From assembly GCF_020283565.1 (NCBI RefSeq), contig NC_060064.1, forward strand, positions 26,432,337 through 26,496,336: 64,000 nt of DNA, written 5' to 3'. The stretch is from Trifolium pratense (lineage: Eukaryota > Streptophyta > Magnoliopsida > Fabales > Fabaceae). Of this stretch, positions 43,441 to 54,370 are shown piece by piece. The notes beneath the pieces were generated by a model. It worked only from the letters and a program-made list of their open reading frames with translations, did not search any database and was not told the DNA's origin. A program made the translations under genes and the position numbers. The stretch's first letter is position 1; the number at the start of each line of letters is the position of its first letter.

Positions 43441-43606
43441 TGTATCAACGGCTGGTCTAGCCTACATATATGTGAGAATAAGGTATGAGATATGAAGATA
43501 AAAAGTTGTCACAAAGCAAAATAGTTGGTAACAAGATACAATAAACAAAATGTGACAAACCTTTTGAGATTGAGTTATAAAGTATTCCATGGATGAGATG
43601 TATCTA
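43441..43606 (+). repeat. MIR2111 unit 3, residual middle block
   Basis: CAACGGCTGGTCTAGCC, CACAAAGCAAAATAGTTGG and AGTATTCCATGGATGAGATG match 12700-13010. The match ends at 43606, where LINE begins; no hairpins follow. Confidence 0.75.
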
Positions 43607-44515
43607 CAACGCCATTTATCTTGGGTATTTGATGGAAAAATAGCGCCAACTAATAGATCCTTAAGCTCATCTAGTTGTTGTTCATCATTATTGCCAAGAC
43701 CATACGGGAAGCTCACCGTTCCAACTCAGCCTATCTGTAATCATATCATCCCGACGTTCTTCTTTAGAAAATAGATTGGGGAATAAGTCACAAAATGAAA
43801 CATTACCAAACCACTTAAACCTCCATAATCCAATGTTCTTTCATTACCAACATTACAGCTCACGTTGGGCTTAAACCAATCGGTCTCCAACGTCCTACCA
43901 ATGCCTATGACATCCTTCTACCAAATGGAATCCTTACCACCAACCTGTGTTGTTACCCAGCTTAATATTCTAGTGGGTAAATGACCGTATCTAAAACACA
44001 ACAAATAAGCCCACATTGCATCTTTGTCTACATAAGAATCTCCATTTCCATTTGCTTGACAACGCCGCATTGAAGACTTCTAAGTTTTTCACCCCTAAAC
44101 CTTCTTGATCCTTCGGTTAGTATAGTCTATTAGATTTGACTATATATTTGCTTGTAACTTTCATTATGTTATGCCATTGTAATTCCATTGAAACCCTAGC
44201 CACGTTTTATCTTTTGGTATCAAAGCCCGATTGGGGGAGCAATAAGTGAGTGGTGATGAATCGTGGATGTAGAGAGACTCACACTTGAGGGAAGATGTTG
44301 AGGTATGAAGTGTGAGTAAAAAGTCTCACATTGGTTGGAAGAGTAAAGATTGAGCACTTTATAAGTGAGGGAACTCATAACCCAGTGTATTAAGGTTTGA
44401 TCTTTAGACAAACAAATTTGATCCCACTTAATCCAACACAACTTCTTATCCTCTAAACAACCTCCCCACAAAAAATTCCTTTGGATCTTCACGAATTATT
44501 TAATAACACACTTTT
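43607..44515 (-). mobile_element. LINE (L1) ORF2 fragments with a TRIM-like insertion
   Basis: 44515-44400 reads MKIQRNFLWGGCLEDKKLCW then IKWDQICLSKD, and 44110-43607 continues with KWKWRFL, IWWKDVIGIG, and LGNNDEQQLDELKDLLVGAI. These are conserved L1 ORF2 segments after the reverse transcriptase. Between them, 44130-44385 has TGGTATCAAAGCCC, GAGGGAAGA and TGTTGAGGTATGAAG ... CTCACATTGGTTGG, the layout of a TRIM element. The same LINE piece is in unit 2 (14545-16262). Confidence 0.65.
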
Positions 44516-45305
44516 GAACCTTAAAGAAAGAGAACATAACACAAGAGATCTTTTTACATGGTTACACACAGAGATACAAATGAACTTTGGCTTTTGCTAA
44601 CGAGAACAAAAAATATACTGGGTGCAGAGGCGATTATGCCGCCGGGCATGCCTGACACGTGCCTGGGCTGCCCAATTTAATTTTTTTTTTAATAAAAACA
44701 AAAACAGAAAAATAAGTAAAAGAAAGAGATCGTACTTCACTTTCTCGATCTCTCTCTCTCAAACTCGCCGTCCTCAAGCTCTCTCTCACTCGCCGCTCTC
44801 AATCTCTCTCCCTCACCTCGCTGTTCAATCTCCAATCCACCGCACCACCGCTCACCGCGCCGCAACGCATCACCGCTCTCACTCTTTCTCCTCGTCGCAA
44901 AGGTTTTGAGGTAAGCAAACTACAAACCTAAAATCCAACATACTGCAATTAATTTTTAACAACCTAAAACCTTCTCAATCTAGAATCTTTGTTTGATGAC
45001 TTGGTGTTGTTTTGAATTTTAAATTTGTTAAGTTGTTTTGATTGTTAAGTGATTATATAAATAAGCTATTTTGGTTATATAAATAAGTAGTTTTAGTTGG
45101 TTCTGCAATAGGTATGTACTTTGGTATACACAAAGAATCTCTTTTTTTTTTTGCAAACCACTTGAACTTGTAATACTGCAAGCACAAGCAAACATGTCCA
45201 ATGGAATTCCGTTTTCAATAATTAGTATTCAGTTAGTGAAAATATATTATACACCAATTTGTCTCTGTTTGTTATTTCTTAATTTTGCATAATTTAATTT
45301 CAGAG

Positions 45306-46345
45306 ATGAGGAAGTTTTTGGTTCCTAGAGCTATTGAGAATGTGAATATTGTACAATCGGATGCCGAACCAGAAGAACCACCACCTAATGTGGCCAATGA
45401 GGTCAATGAGTTTAATTCAAATGAGATTGTGCGTGATCCGAGTCTTAGGAAACAAATTCATGAGTATGCTCCGGATATTCAAGATCAAGTGAGGAGGGCA
45501 TATATATTGAAGGGTCCAACGCAAACAATTTTGAAAAATTATCCTCAAACTCAATTTGGAAGAGAAAAATCAAAAAGAGCATTTTGTAAAACATGGTATG
45601 AGAGGTATACATGGATAGAATACAGTGAGTTCAAGGATGCAGTTTATTGTTTCCATTGTTTTCTCTTTAAGCGTGAGGGCCGAGCACTTGGGTAATGAAG
45701 TCTTCACCAAAGGCGGATATAAAAATTGGAAGAGTGCATCCAGTGGCTTGAAAGATCATGTTGGTGGTCATGGTAGTATGCACAACTCATGTACGAAGCA
45801 CTATGATGATTATAATAATCAAAGACAAAGTATAGCAAATAAGTTTCTTAGAGCAACTAGAGTATCGGAAGAATTGTATAAGATCCGTTTGACTTATTCC
45901 TTAGATTGTTCAAGATATCTCATAGCACAAGGCATGGCTTTCCGTGGCCATGATGAATCTCTTACTTCTATAAACAAGGGCAATTTTAGAGAGATGGTAG
46001 ATTGGGTAAAATCTAATAATGAACAACTGAGAGATGCTTTTGACCGTGGTGCAAAAGATTGCATAATGATTTGTAGTGACATTCAAAAGAAAGATTCTAG
46101 GTGCAAAAGAAAGGTTAAGAGGGCAAGGATATGATGGGGCTTCAAATATGAGAGGTGAATTTAATGGTTTGCAAAGAAAGATTCTAGATGAAAACCCTTA
46201 TGCTTTATATGTCCATTGTTATGCTCACCGTTTACAATTATTGGTGGTTGTGTCTGTTGCTAGTAGTTGCTCTATTCATGATTTCTTTGAGTACATCTCC
46301 TTGATTGTAACCACGACAAGTGCATCTTGCAAAAAAAATGAACTA
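45306..46345 (+). pseudogene. hAT transposase (DUF4371/TTF-type zinc finger), N-terminal and middle part
   Basis: ATG at 45306. The first frame (to 45695) has DPSLRKQIHEYAPDIQDQVR and the finger region YFCHCFLFK-like (VYCFHCFLFKREG). A frameshift near 45690 leads to GGYKNWKSASSGLKDHVGGH and FRGHDESLTSINKGNFREM. A second break near 46085-46115 joins SDIQKK directly to RGQGYDGASNMRGEFNGLQ, so about 90 residues with the first catalytic Asp are missing. The frame then runs through YALYVHCYAHRLQLLVV and stops at the LTR insertion after SCKKNEL. It cannot be active. Confidence 0.85.
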
Positions 46346-47094
46346 AGTATGGTTCAATTGCCTTGTCGAATCAATCAACAATCCCTGGCAACGACGCCAA
46401 AAACTTGATGAATATTTAGCAACTGTACTAAATTGTCGTCAAGTAATAAAATCAAAGTTCGTATCCACAGGGATTGTTTCAATCTCGACAAAACAATTAA
46501 ATTAATTTAGGATTAATAATTAAAATGCAAACGGGGGGAGTTTAACTTGGTTTGGATTTTTATCATAAACTTAGAAATAACTTGGGATTCAAATTGAATG
46601 AAAGAAAAACGATTGATCCTTTTGGTTCATCTAATTACTATTTCTCTTGGTAATTTCATGTACGATTACAAATTACTCAATTTAGTTTCATGATTAGATT
46701 AAATCTCAAGTGATTATGCCCAATGTCTTGGTAACATAATTCTCTCCCTTGATCATCGATTCCTAATGTCTTAGGTAATCTATGATCAATTGAGGAATAT
46801 AAACTTTAATCCGTTAATCTCAATTAACAATCTGAAATGTCTTAAGTGAAAGCTAATTGATCAATTATTCTTAGATCGATGATTTATTCCTATTGTCATA
46901 GTAAAACAAATCATTGAAATCATCATATAAGTCGCGAATGATGACGGATCGTCACACTCTCATAATTCATGCTATTTGAGGAACATTAGACTCATTTTAG
47001 TAGTTTTTAAGCAATAAAATCAAGAGAAATCAACTCGGAAGCAAGATTGCTTGTTCTACAAGAAAGCAGGAAAATATGCAGGAAAATCACAATT

Positions 47095-47410
47095 GCACTA
47101 CGCTGGGGGCGTGATGGACCACGCGCAGCGTAATTCCTGCACCAGAGAGACCAAAAAAACTGCTTCTATTATGCGCGGCGTGATGGCTATCACGCGCGGC
47201 GTAATACTCTGCCTGAAGATGAACTGGCTCACTGACTTAGTCACGCGCGGCGTGAGATCTATCACGCGCGGCGTGAAGGAGAAAATTGCACTACGCTGGG
47301 GGCGTAGCCCATATCACGCGCAGCGTAGTGTTAATTTCAGCAACCACGCGCAGCGTAGTGTTAATGTCAGCAACCACGCGCAGCATGGTAGATCTGACGC
47401 GCAGCGTGGT
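47095..47410. repeat. Array of CACGCGCRGCGT motifs upstream of an LTR TATA box
   Basis: About ten copies of CACGCGCAGCGTAG, CACGCGCGGCGTRA or TACGCTGGGGGCGT, some in opposite orientation, spaced by 10-45 bases. The last three are a tandem repeat of about 29 bases (CGTAGTGTTAATKTCAGCAAC). A striking GC-rich island within AT-rich LTR sequence. Confidence 0.88.
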
Positions 47411-47419
47411 TACAATCAG

Positions 47420-47428
47420 TATATATAG
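47420..47428 (+). promoter_or_regulatory. TATA box of the gypsy solo LTR
   Basis: TATATATAG, 10 bases after the last motif of the GC-rich array. Likely core promoter of the former element. Confidence 0.6.
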
Positions 47429-48970
47429 AAAAGTCAGTTTTCTGGATCGGGGTTCGAAATTCTGATACTGTTCATCTACATTTTGATTTTCTGAGAGTTC
47501 ACACCAGTTGGATCCTAATTTCCATTGGATAGCTTCAAGCACCTCAGCAGCATGGATTCTCAAGCGATAAAGTTAAAGCTAGGAGGCGAACGAAGCAACA
47601 TGAGGAGCTAGACTTCTTGTGGAGGTAGGATCTAGGATAGCTTAGGATGTAGATTTATTGATTGTAATCTGCTGAATTGTATGAATTTACTCTTGTAATA
47701 GTGTTTACTTAATGCAAATCTGAACTTAATGCCTTATGATCCTTCATTAGTGTTGTAATGGATTTCGATTTAAGTCACGTATGAGAATATTGATTTAATT
47801 TCTGAACTGATATGCATTAAGCACTCGAGTGTTTCCGGTCGAGAGATTGAAACATAGAGTGTAGCGAACGATCAACGCACTTTCAAATCATTCGTTGTAG
47901 GTAGCTTTCATCCGAGAGATCGGAGGAGTATCGACAACGAATAGAGTGGATTTTGACAAGAGATTGCGATTCACCATATTGTTGATCCAGTTGTGAATGC
48001 TTGAGTGAATTCATATGATCTGGTAGATTGCATGAGATTAAACTATAGACTAGGTGATTCTGATGATTCTACCTCGCTTTTCCACTTATTGAATAGCACG
48101 TTTTTCTTACCGTTCAATTACTCAAACAAACCCCCAATTTATGTTTTCTTATTGCATGATGTTTATAGACACTATTATACTTGTTTAGTCGCGCAATCCC
48201 TGTGGATCGACAACTCATTTTTATTACTACGTGGCAATTCGTACACTTGCGAATAGGTCATCAGCGAATTCATACAAAGCATTAAGCACAAGGAATAATC
48301 AAATAAACTAACTTCGTAATTCATTGATCATATCAAATGATAATCACATGGTTCAAGATAAATTGAAATTAGAATTCCCTAAGGACCAATCATGAAAATT
48401 TAGCTCGACATAATTGTGACAATAAGCAACATAGAGAATAAAATAAAACCAGATAACATATGATGCTCCTGCTTGTTGCGCTTTTGCCGTTCTCCAATTC
48501 TGTTGCGTGATGCCCCGCTCCTCCTGGGCGTGATTCTTCTTTCTTTTCCTCTGTACGTGATGTTGATCCCCTCCTTCTCATTGTGGTGTTTTAATATATG
48601 TCCAACCAATGAAACCTAAACACCTCACTTTTTGATCCGGGTCAACAAGACTTAAAGCCATCATTCCTTATAGAGAAATGTTTCCTAGACACAAATTTTA
48701 AACACAGACCAAACAAATATATGGTCGGTATATCATTTTCACTTTTTAAATAATATATTTTCTTCCCCGGTTTGCGTGCACACTCCCATTTTCTCTTGTA
48801 TATGATACTTTGTCAAATACGTGTTGGTCACAATCGTGTCAAAATAGCAGGCCTCTTCCTTTTAATTTGTCCATGATATTAAAATAGTGTACTCCACTTT
48901 GGTCAAACACAATATGTCAATAGCTTCAACAAATAAAAACTACATAAAATACCATATTATTCGATAAAAT

Positions 48971-49315
48971 TGTTTTTAGGGGGGGGGAGGAGTACCTAAT
49001 GTTGATCAGTTAATTGACCAAATCAAATAGGTCGCTCGGGTAGATATAGTGACTTTGTGTTTACAGATTGGCTCACACAACCTTTAGAGTGTCTTTTAGG
49101 GGGGGGGGGGAGGAGTACCTAATGTTGATCAGTTAATTGACCAAATCAAATAGGTCGCTCGGGTAGATATAGTGACTTTGTGTTTACAGATTGGCTCACA
49201 CAACCTTTAGAGTGTCTTAAAAAACTCTAAGGGCCCTTTTGTTGTATTTTGTAAGATTTTGAGTACTCCTTGTACTACTTATTAATACAACTTTTGCTTA
49301 TCAAAAAAAAAAATA
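48971..49315 (+). mobile_element. 5'-truncated LINE tail with target duplication
   Basis: Ends TTGTACTACTTATTAATACAA ... GCTTATCAAAAAAAAAAA, a plant L1 3' end with poly(A). The 16-bp target duplication TATTATTCGATAAAAT (48955-48970 and 49316-49331) is perfect. About two thirds of the insert is a tandem duplication (48974-49216). Confidence 0.88.
48974..49216. repeat. Exact tandem duplication of about 120 bases with a variable G-run
   Basis: Copies at 48974-49093 and 49094-49216. They appear identical except for the G-run near their start (9 versus 12 Gs). Each begins TTTTAGGGGG and ends CCTTTAGAGTGTC. Confidence 0.92.
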
Positions 49316-49453
49316 TATTATTCGATAAAATGCTTAATTGACTCGGTAAATCAAAAATCACAATTTATTTAAAATGACTCTAAATTAAACACTAAATTAA
49401 TAAAATGGTATTAAGACTAGAAATAGCGACTGATATGAGGATTCATCAGTATT

Positions 49454-50113
49454 ATGGTGCCAAGTATGGATGCAAAAATACCGGTTCGGGGTCGTTCAAG
49501 GCTAGAAGGGATGACTGTCACTATTCTTTATCATTACCGTGCTGAGATTTTTTATGTTGCTATTGACAAAATATGTGTGGAGATGGATCACCGCTTTAGT
49601 GAAGGAAGTAACATTGTGCTTAATTGTTTCTCATGTCTTGACCCCAAGAATTCTTTCTCCAAGTTTGATGTTGATAAGCTTGCTCGTCTTGCTGATATTT
49701 ATCATGCAGATTTTTCTAATGTAGACCGTGGAACAATAAGGAAGCAACTTGAGACTTATGTAGTTCACGTGAAAAGTCATGTTTCATTTTTCTATTTGTG
49801 TAAATGTTCAAAGTTTGGCTATGAAGATGGTTCAAACTGATAAACATTTCATATTTCAATTGGTCTACAAACTTATTGATTTGGCTTTGATATTACCGGT
49901 GTCGACAGCATCCGTTGAAAGAGCATTTTCCGCAATGAAGATTATTAAGACTAAATTGTGCAACAAGATCAACGATGAGTGGTTTAATTTAATGACTTGA
50001 TGATATGTTACACCGAGCGGGAGATATTCAAGTCACTTGATGATGTTGATATTATAAGAACCTTCACCGCAAAGAGATCTCGGAGAGGGAAGTTGCCTCC
50101 TAGTTTTATGTAG
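49454..50113 (+). pseudogene. hAT transposase, C-terminal part with dimerisation domain
   Basis: Resumes after the nested elements with VPSMDAKIPVRGRSR and YRAEIFYVAIDKI. A frameshift occurs near 49830, then ALILPVSTASVERAFSAMKI and IKTKLCNKINDEW, the hAT C-terminal dimerisation domain, and a final piece RTFTAKRSRRGKLPPSFM ending near 50113. About 250 residues between SCKK (46345) and this segment are not present. Belongs to the pseudogene at 45306-46345. Confidence 0.85.
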
Positions 50114-50385
50114 TGGCTATTGGTATGTTATATTTCATCCCTCTTATTTGATTGCGTTTTGATGGTTTTTTCTATTTTGTGTAGCCTCTTATTTAGTTGA
50201 GCCTTAATTATGTTGGAAACATGACTATACTCTTGCTTGTTGTTTCTTGTTCAAAAATTCCTTCCAAAATTAAATATTGAAAAACAAGGTTTAAATATTC
50301 TATATTCGAAATTTGGGTTGATAAAATTGTCTCCAAAAATTTGCCCAGGCTCTCTAACATTCGTGGAGTCGCCACTGACTGGGTG

Positions 50386-50699
50386 AGGAGCTTTCTTTAA
50401 AACAAAGAACTTACAATCATAGATTAATTTCATCATAATAATGCCTATACCATGTTGTCTATTCTCGTGTGTATTGATAGTCTCAACATATTTATCATTA
50501 AAAAACCCGGTTATATACTTCAGGGGAGTTGCACAATATTGCGAATAATTCCTTAATTCAGTGACATGCCTCCGGTAGTTTTCAGCCATCCACAACAACA
50601 ATCTATCTAAGAAATTATGGTTGGAGATGAATTTGATTCTCGAATTTACCGGAAATATTTACATGATTCAAGCTCATGAATAACGAATCTCTAATTATA
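50386..50699. other. Intergenic sequence, unassigned
   Basis: About 310 bases between the hAT element and MIR2111 unit 4. On the minus strand a frame reads KYVETINTHENRQHGIGIIM, for which I know no family. Nothing else stands out. Confidence 0.35.
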
Positions 50700-51655
50700 A
50701 ATGATCATGACGTTTATGCAATCACAAAAAAATGATCATGACTTTATTCTTTTTTGTTCAAATTTTTATTTTTGTGTATTATATTATTCTCATGAAACAC
50801 AAGTTATTAGTAACGAGAACAAAATGGACCTCCTATATTCACAAACAATTATGGGTTTGTCCTAAAAAATGAAATTCTATACCATTCATACTAACTTCAA
50901 GAATAACACTCTGAATGGTCCTCAAGTATAGAACATCTGCAGAAAGTATTAGATTTGTTGATATCTATTCTTTTTAGAATGAAGTGTTTCCAAGAAGCAA
51001 GCCTCGTGGTTCTGCATCTAGTGGTATCTATTCTGAATGAAAAAAGCGACAGAAATTTCAGTATATGCCCACATATTGAATGAGACATTTTGTTTTATCA
51101 ATGCTTGTGTAGCCTATGCCTGATCCGATCACTAATATCTGTTAAAATATGTTATATTTTCTTGCGTAAATTGGGTATCCTCTGCGCGCAAATGCAGAGA
51201 CTAATCCTTCAAGCTTTGGGCGATCCAAACAGGAGGCAAACTCTCCCTGAGAGTTTTAGCACTGCTGAATACTCAAGAGACCTGCGCCATCTCATCTAAG
51301 TGTCATTGGGGTGAATGTGCATTGTGAATTAAAGGAAATTAAAACTATCAACATAAATGTATCCACGGCTGAAGTAGCCTGCATATATGTGAGAATAAGA
51401 TCTGAGATTTGAAGAGGTGAAGCTGTCAAAAAAAGCATAAAAGTAAGTAACAAGATAGAACACACAGAATTTGGCAAGCTTTTTGGGTGAGCTATAAGTA
51501 TTGCACGGATGATATGTATCTATAATAAAGAAGATTCTTTTGTTACAGATTGCTATTTAGTGAACTAGATACTTTTTCAAAAAAGCGTGTTCAAAGAAAG
51601 AATCTTAAAAACATATGATTGGCTGCACAATTTTATCGAATATGTTTGAGGAACA
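50700..51655 (+). repeat. MIR2111 unit 4, upstream and middle blocks
   Basis: Full set of the landmarks of unit 1 without LTR insertions: AACGAGAACAAAATGG, TGTTTCCAAGAAGCAAG, GACAGAAATTTCAGTATATG, ACATTTTGTTTTATCAATG, CCACGGCTGAAGTAGCC, AAAGAAGATTCTTTTGTTAC, CATATGATTGGCTGC. It shows the pre-insertion state of the LTR in unit 1. Confidence 0.8.
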
Positions 51656-51663
51656 CTATAAAT
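51656..51663 (+). promoter_or_regulatory. TATA box of MIR2111 unit 4
   Basis: CTATAAAT in GAACACTATAAATTCCTATAATCG, the same context as in unit 1 (13145). About 125 nt before the first hairpin. Confidence 0.65.
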
Positions 51664-51784
51664 TCCTATAATCGTGCAGAAGTTTCACAATCAAACCTAA
51701 TTCAGCATTCTTCTCCTAGAGTATTTGCTCATATTCTTTCTTTCGGCCTCATTTGCTTGATACAACTTGCAATTGGGGTCAGTG

Positions 51785-51888
51785 TTATTGGGTGAGGATA
51801 TGGTAATCTGCATCCTGAGGTTTAGAGCAACGTTTGCGTTTGTATCTAGTCCTTAGGATGCGGATTATCTTTTCCTTAATACCAATGT
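51785..51888 (+). ncRNA. MIR2111: MIR2111 precursor hairpin 1 of unit 4, exact mature sequence
   Basis: 51804-51824 equals miR2111-5p exactly. The 3' arm GTCCTTAGGATGCGGATTATC (51849-51869) is close to the Arabidopsis miR2111-3p sequence. The lower stem pairs TTGGGTGAGGATA with TTTTCCTTAATACCAA. Loop about 24 nt. It is the counterpart of the degenerate hairpin at 13264 in unit 1 and shows what that one looked like. First of a series of three behind the TATA box at 51656. Confidence 0.93.
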
Positions 51889-51913
51889 AAAATAGACTTG
51901 TTGAATGGGAGTA

Positions 51914-52013
51914 TATTGGGTAAGGATAGGATAATCTGCATCCTGAGGTTTAGAACAACAGTTGTGTAATTGTATCTAAGCCTTGGATTGCGGATTATCT
52001 TTTCCTTATCACC
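51914..52013 (+). ncRNA. MIR2111: MIR2111 precursor hairpin 2 of unit 4, exact mature sequence
   Basis: 51932-51952 equals miR2111-5p exactly. The star arm is GCCTTGGATTGCGGATTATC near 51980-51999. The lower stem pairs TTGGGTAAGGATAGGA with TTTTCCTTATCACCAA with few mismatches. The same loop and arm changes occur in hairpin 2 of unit 1 (13367-13472), so the two are direct counterparts. Confidence 0.93.
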
Positions 52014-52089
52014 AATGCAGAACTGTGTAATCAAATGATAGTTTCCTTTTTCGCCAATGGTGGAATGTTGCTTCATGGTGGAGTCGGTG

Positions 52090-52205
52090 TAAATATTCGG
52101 TACATATTAGATAATTTGCATCCAGAGATTAATTTACAGCAATATATTATTGTTAGTTGTCTTGTCTTTAATGCTTGGAATGCAGATTATCCCTTGTTTT
52201 ATTTA
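52090..52205 (+). ncRNA. MIR2111: MIR2111-like hairpin 3 of unit 4, degenerate
   Basis: 52112-52132 differs from miR2111-5p at four positions (5, 13, 17 and 20 of the mature strand), and the 3' arm GGAATGCAGATTATCC is at about 52178-52193. Position and flanks (GGTGGAGTCGGTGTAAATATT) match hairpin 3 of unit 1, which is exact. Two of the changes lie in or next to the seed and cleavage region, so targeting of TML would be weakened or lost. Confidence 0.7.
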
Positions 52206-53468
52206 TGCAAAATAGTTTAGTCGATCTGATGTCGCACAAACCATAGAGAAGCATACTATAAATCTAATAGGTAACATTTAGTTAACAGAAATATTTGCCA
52301 CATATTGTTACTTATTCATGTTCATTCTTATGGTTTGCAGTTTTTGCTCCGACTATATGATATATATGACCAGGAACCATGTGTTTGAGATGATATATAT
52401 TCTATCATGCTTATGCAGTTACTTTGAGAGAGAACATTAGCTATGTTTTATATCCCACCTTAAAATTTGTTTTTAAAAGCATTTTTCATAACAAAAGAAA
52501 AATATATATTGGATTTAGAATCATAATTTTGTGATCAATTCTATATTTCAATGACGTATTTTACTTACCATTTTTCCATATCATATATATCCTTATAAAA
52601 ACTAAAAAAGTATTATGTGGAATAAATAAATGTTCACGCAATATGGAATATCACATCATCGATCGCCATAAATAACAATCCAACACAATAATTGAAAATA
52701 AAATATTTTCACATTATAGTGTCTTACAATTATCCTCATAACGAAATGACATATATAATATTTTCTCAAGAACATATTATTAAACTCGGCCCTGATGTAA
52801 AAATATCAGAGCCTTGCAACACAATTTAAACATACAAAATAATCCAACAAACTTTAAAGAACACCATAACATAGGAGAGAGAATAATCCTCCACTTTATT
52901 CTCGTGAACAAACACCTCGATACTACAACTGAGTCTTGTCTTGAGGATAGTTATAACGGCCTGTATAGAGAACCAGATAGAATTCTTGGAGTGAGATAAA
53001 TTTTAAATCATTTAAAGTGTTATAAAATTGCAGTGAATAGAAACAAACACACAAAGATACATTCCAAACATCAAACGATCTAAGGTGTGAATATAATTGT
53101 AAAATATATGTAATGTGGATGCACTTGTACTCGTTATGCGCATGTTGTTCCAATAACTTAGACTCAAAAAAGTATATTATAGGAGGACATGGTCAATTAA
53201 AGAAAAATAACACCCTTCCAAGCTTAATAAGTATGTCTTAACATCAAAAGGATCATCATTATTCATTGGTGTTTCCACACTGATGCTTAATCATCTCCGA
53301 GACTAAGTTAATGAACCAAACGGGTTCCTTTGCCGTCCATTTATTTAAAATTTTGCCTCACACGTTAAACAACCTTTGTATCGATGCATGTTTCACAAAA
53401 CAAAATATAAACAAACATCATCCTATAATTCACGTCGAAAAATTAATACCATATACACCTTTCACAAG
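52206..53468. repeat. 3' flank of MIR2111 unit 4
   Basis: AT-rich and non-coding. 52310-52340 matches 13650-13680 after hairpin 3 of unit 1. 52790-53290 matches 16810-17170 behind unit 2. So the duplicated segment extended at least 1 kb past the hairpins. No gene recognised. Confidence 0.55.
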
Positions 53469-54120
53469 CAGGCCCGGCCCTGAGCTATGACCACGGGTGC
53501 CACGGCCTGAGGCCTAGGGGGCCAATTTTTCTAATACCTACCTACTATTAAAAAAACAAATTAATTCTGCTGAAATAAAAAATCAATTATGCTTAAAGAA
53601 AGAAAACGTGACAATTGAGGAATTGAAGACACTTAAAAGTATCTTTTAATTTTTATAGGGATGATAATGGGTTGAAAGAATGTTGTGTTAAATTTCACTC
53701 AATCTTTTTTCATGGTACTTTATCATATGTTGATGTAGATTGATATATTCTCTGAGTGTTACAATTTGCTTATTATTATTCGAATAACAATTCCTATAGA
53801 GTTTTTCTGATAGTGCATGTGACTGTAGCATCGGCGGAAAGAAGCTTTTTAAAATTGAAGTTAATTAAAACCTACTTGAGATCGTTTGATAACTTTGTCA
53901 ATTGAGAAATATATCTTGGAGGACATTGATGTCGATGCGATTATCAATGATTTTGCATTTCAAAATTGTCGAAGAAATCACGTCTTATGAATTTTCAAGT
54001 ATTTTTTTTATATTTTATAAAACTATTATTATGTATTAATGTATATTATATTAAATGGAATAAGTTTTTTTTTCCTTATATTTGGCCTAAGACCCATAAA
54101 ATATCGAGAACGAGACTATT
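53469..54120 (+). mobile_element. hAT remnant with the end of a transposase
   Basis: Left end AGGCCCGGCCCTGAGCT followed by GGCCTGAGGCCTAGGGGGCC resembles hAT termini. Near 53805-53990 frames read TVASAERSFLKLKLIKTYLRS and then WRTL/ILEDIDVDAIINDF-like words, the C-terminal dimerisation domain, with a stop at FD*. TTTGGCCTAAGACCCATAAAAT near 54080 marks the other end. Most of the transposase is deleted; no target duplication seen. Confidence 0.6.
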
Positions 54121-54236
54121 CACCTTAGCACAATCCTTTACTCTCGTGAGCATGGTGTTGTTCAGGATAAAATTATATGCAACACATACAATCACAATGT
54201 TGGTATTTTGCCTTTGATTTGATGCAGTTTTAGGTT

Positions 54237-54370
54237 TCAGAGCACCACACGGGGCGTGGCCCTGGCTCACGCGAGGAACAATTGAAGTGCTTGGTTGGGG
54301 TTTGAATGTTGTCCACCACGCGGGGAGTGCCACTGTTCACGCGGGGCGTGGCACTGTTCACACGAGGCGT
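54237..54370. repeat. Array of CACGCGGGGCGTG-type motifs upstream of an LTR TATA box
   Basis: Five imperfect copies: CACACGGGGCGTGG, CTCACGCGAGG, CCACGCGGGGAGTG, TTCACGCGGGGCGTGG and TTCACACGAGGCGTGA. Several are followed by CACTGTT. The array ends 10 bases before the TATA box. It is absent from the related LTR at 26250-26917. Confidence 0.85.

Larger units (their letters stand above)
46939..48263 (+). mobile_element. Gypsy solo LTR inside the minus-strand LTR (1325 bp)
   Basis: Starts TGATGACGGATCG and ends TAGGTCATCA. Perfect target duplication GCGAA (46934-46938 and 48264-48268). The U5 end (ATCCCTGTGGATCGACAACT ... TTCGTACACTTGCG) matches, in the opposite orientation, the end of the host LTR at 46406-46480, so both belong to related families. 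GC-rich array 47095-47410 and TATA box 47420-47428. Confidence 0.88.
46346..48970 (-). mobile_element. Gypsy LTR (minus strand) with primer binding site, split by a solo LTR
   Basis: On the minus strand the LTR ends ...CTAAATATTCATCA (46406 on the plus strand), followed by TTTTGGCGTCGTTGCCAGGGA (46402-46382), a standard gypsy primer site. Only about 55 internal bases remain. The LTR runs from 46406 to 46938 and resumes at 48264; its other end lies between about 48600 and 48950 and I could not place it. A repeat-rich section with CACGTAC/ACGCCC words lies at 48470-48570. Confidence 0.7.
44625..50377 (+). mobile_element. hAT transposon with decayed transposase, filled with nested elements
   Basis: Starts CAGAGGCGATTATGCC and ends ...GAGTCGCCACTG, so the termini are inverted (CAGAGGCGA and CAGTGGCGA). 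The 8-bp target duplication ACTGGGTG is perfect (44617-44624 and 50378-50385). It contains the two ends of a DUF4371-type (ZMYM1-like) hAT transposase. Between them lie an LTR retrotransposon remnant (46346 to about 48950), a solo LTR inside that (46939-48263) and a LINE tail (48971-49315). Confidence 0.93.
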
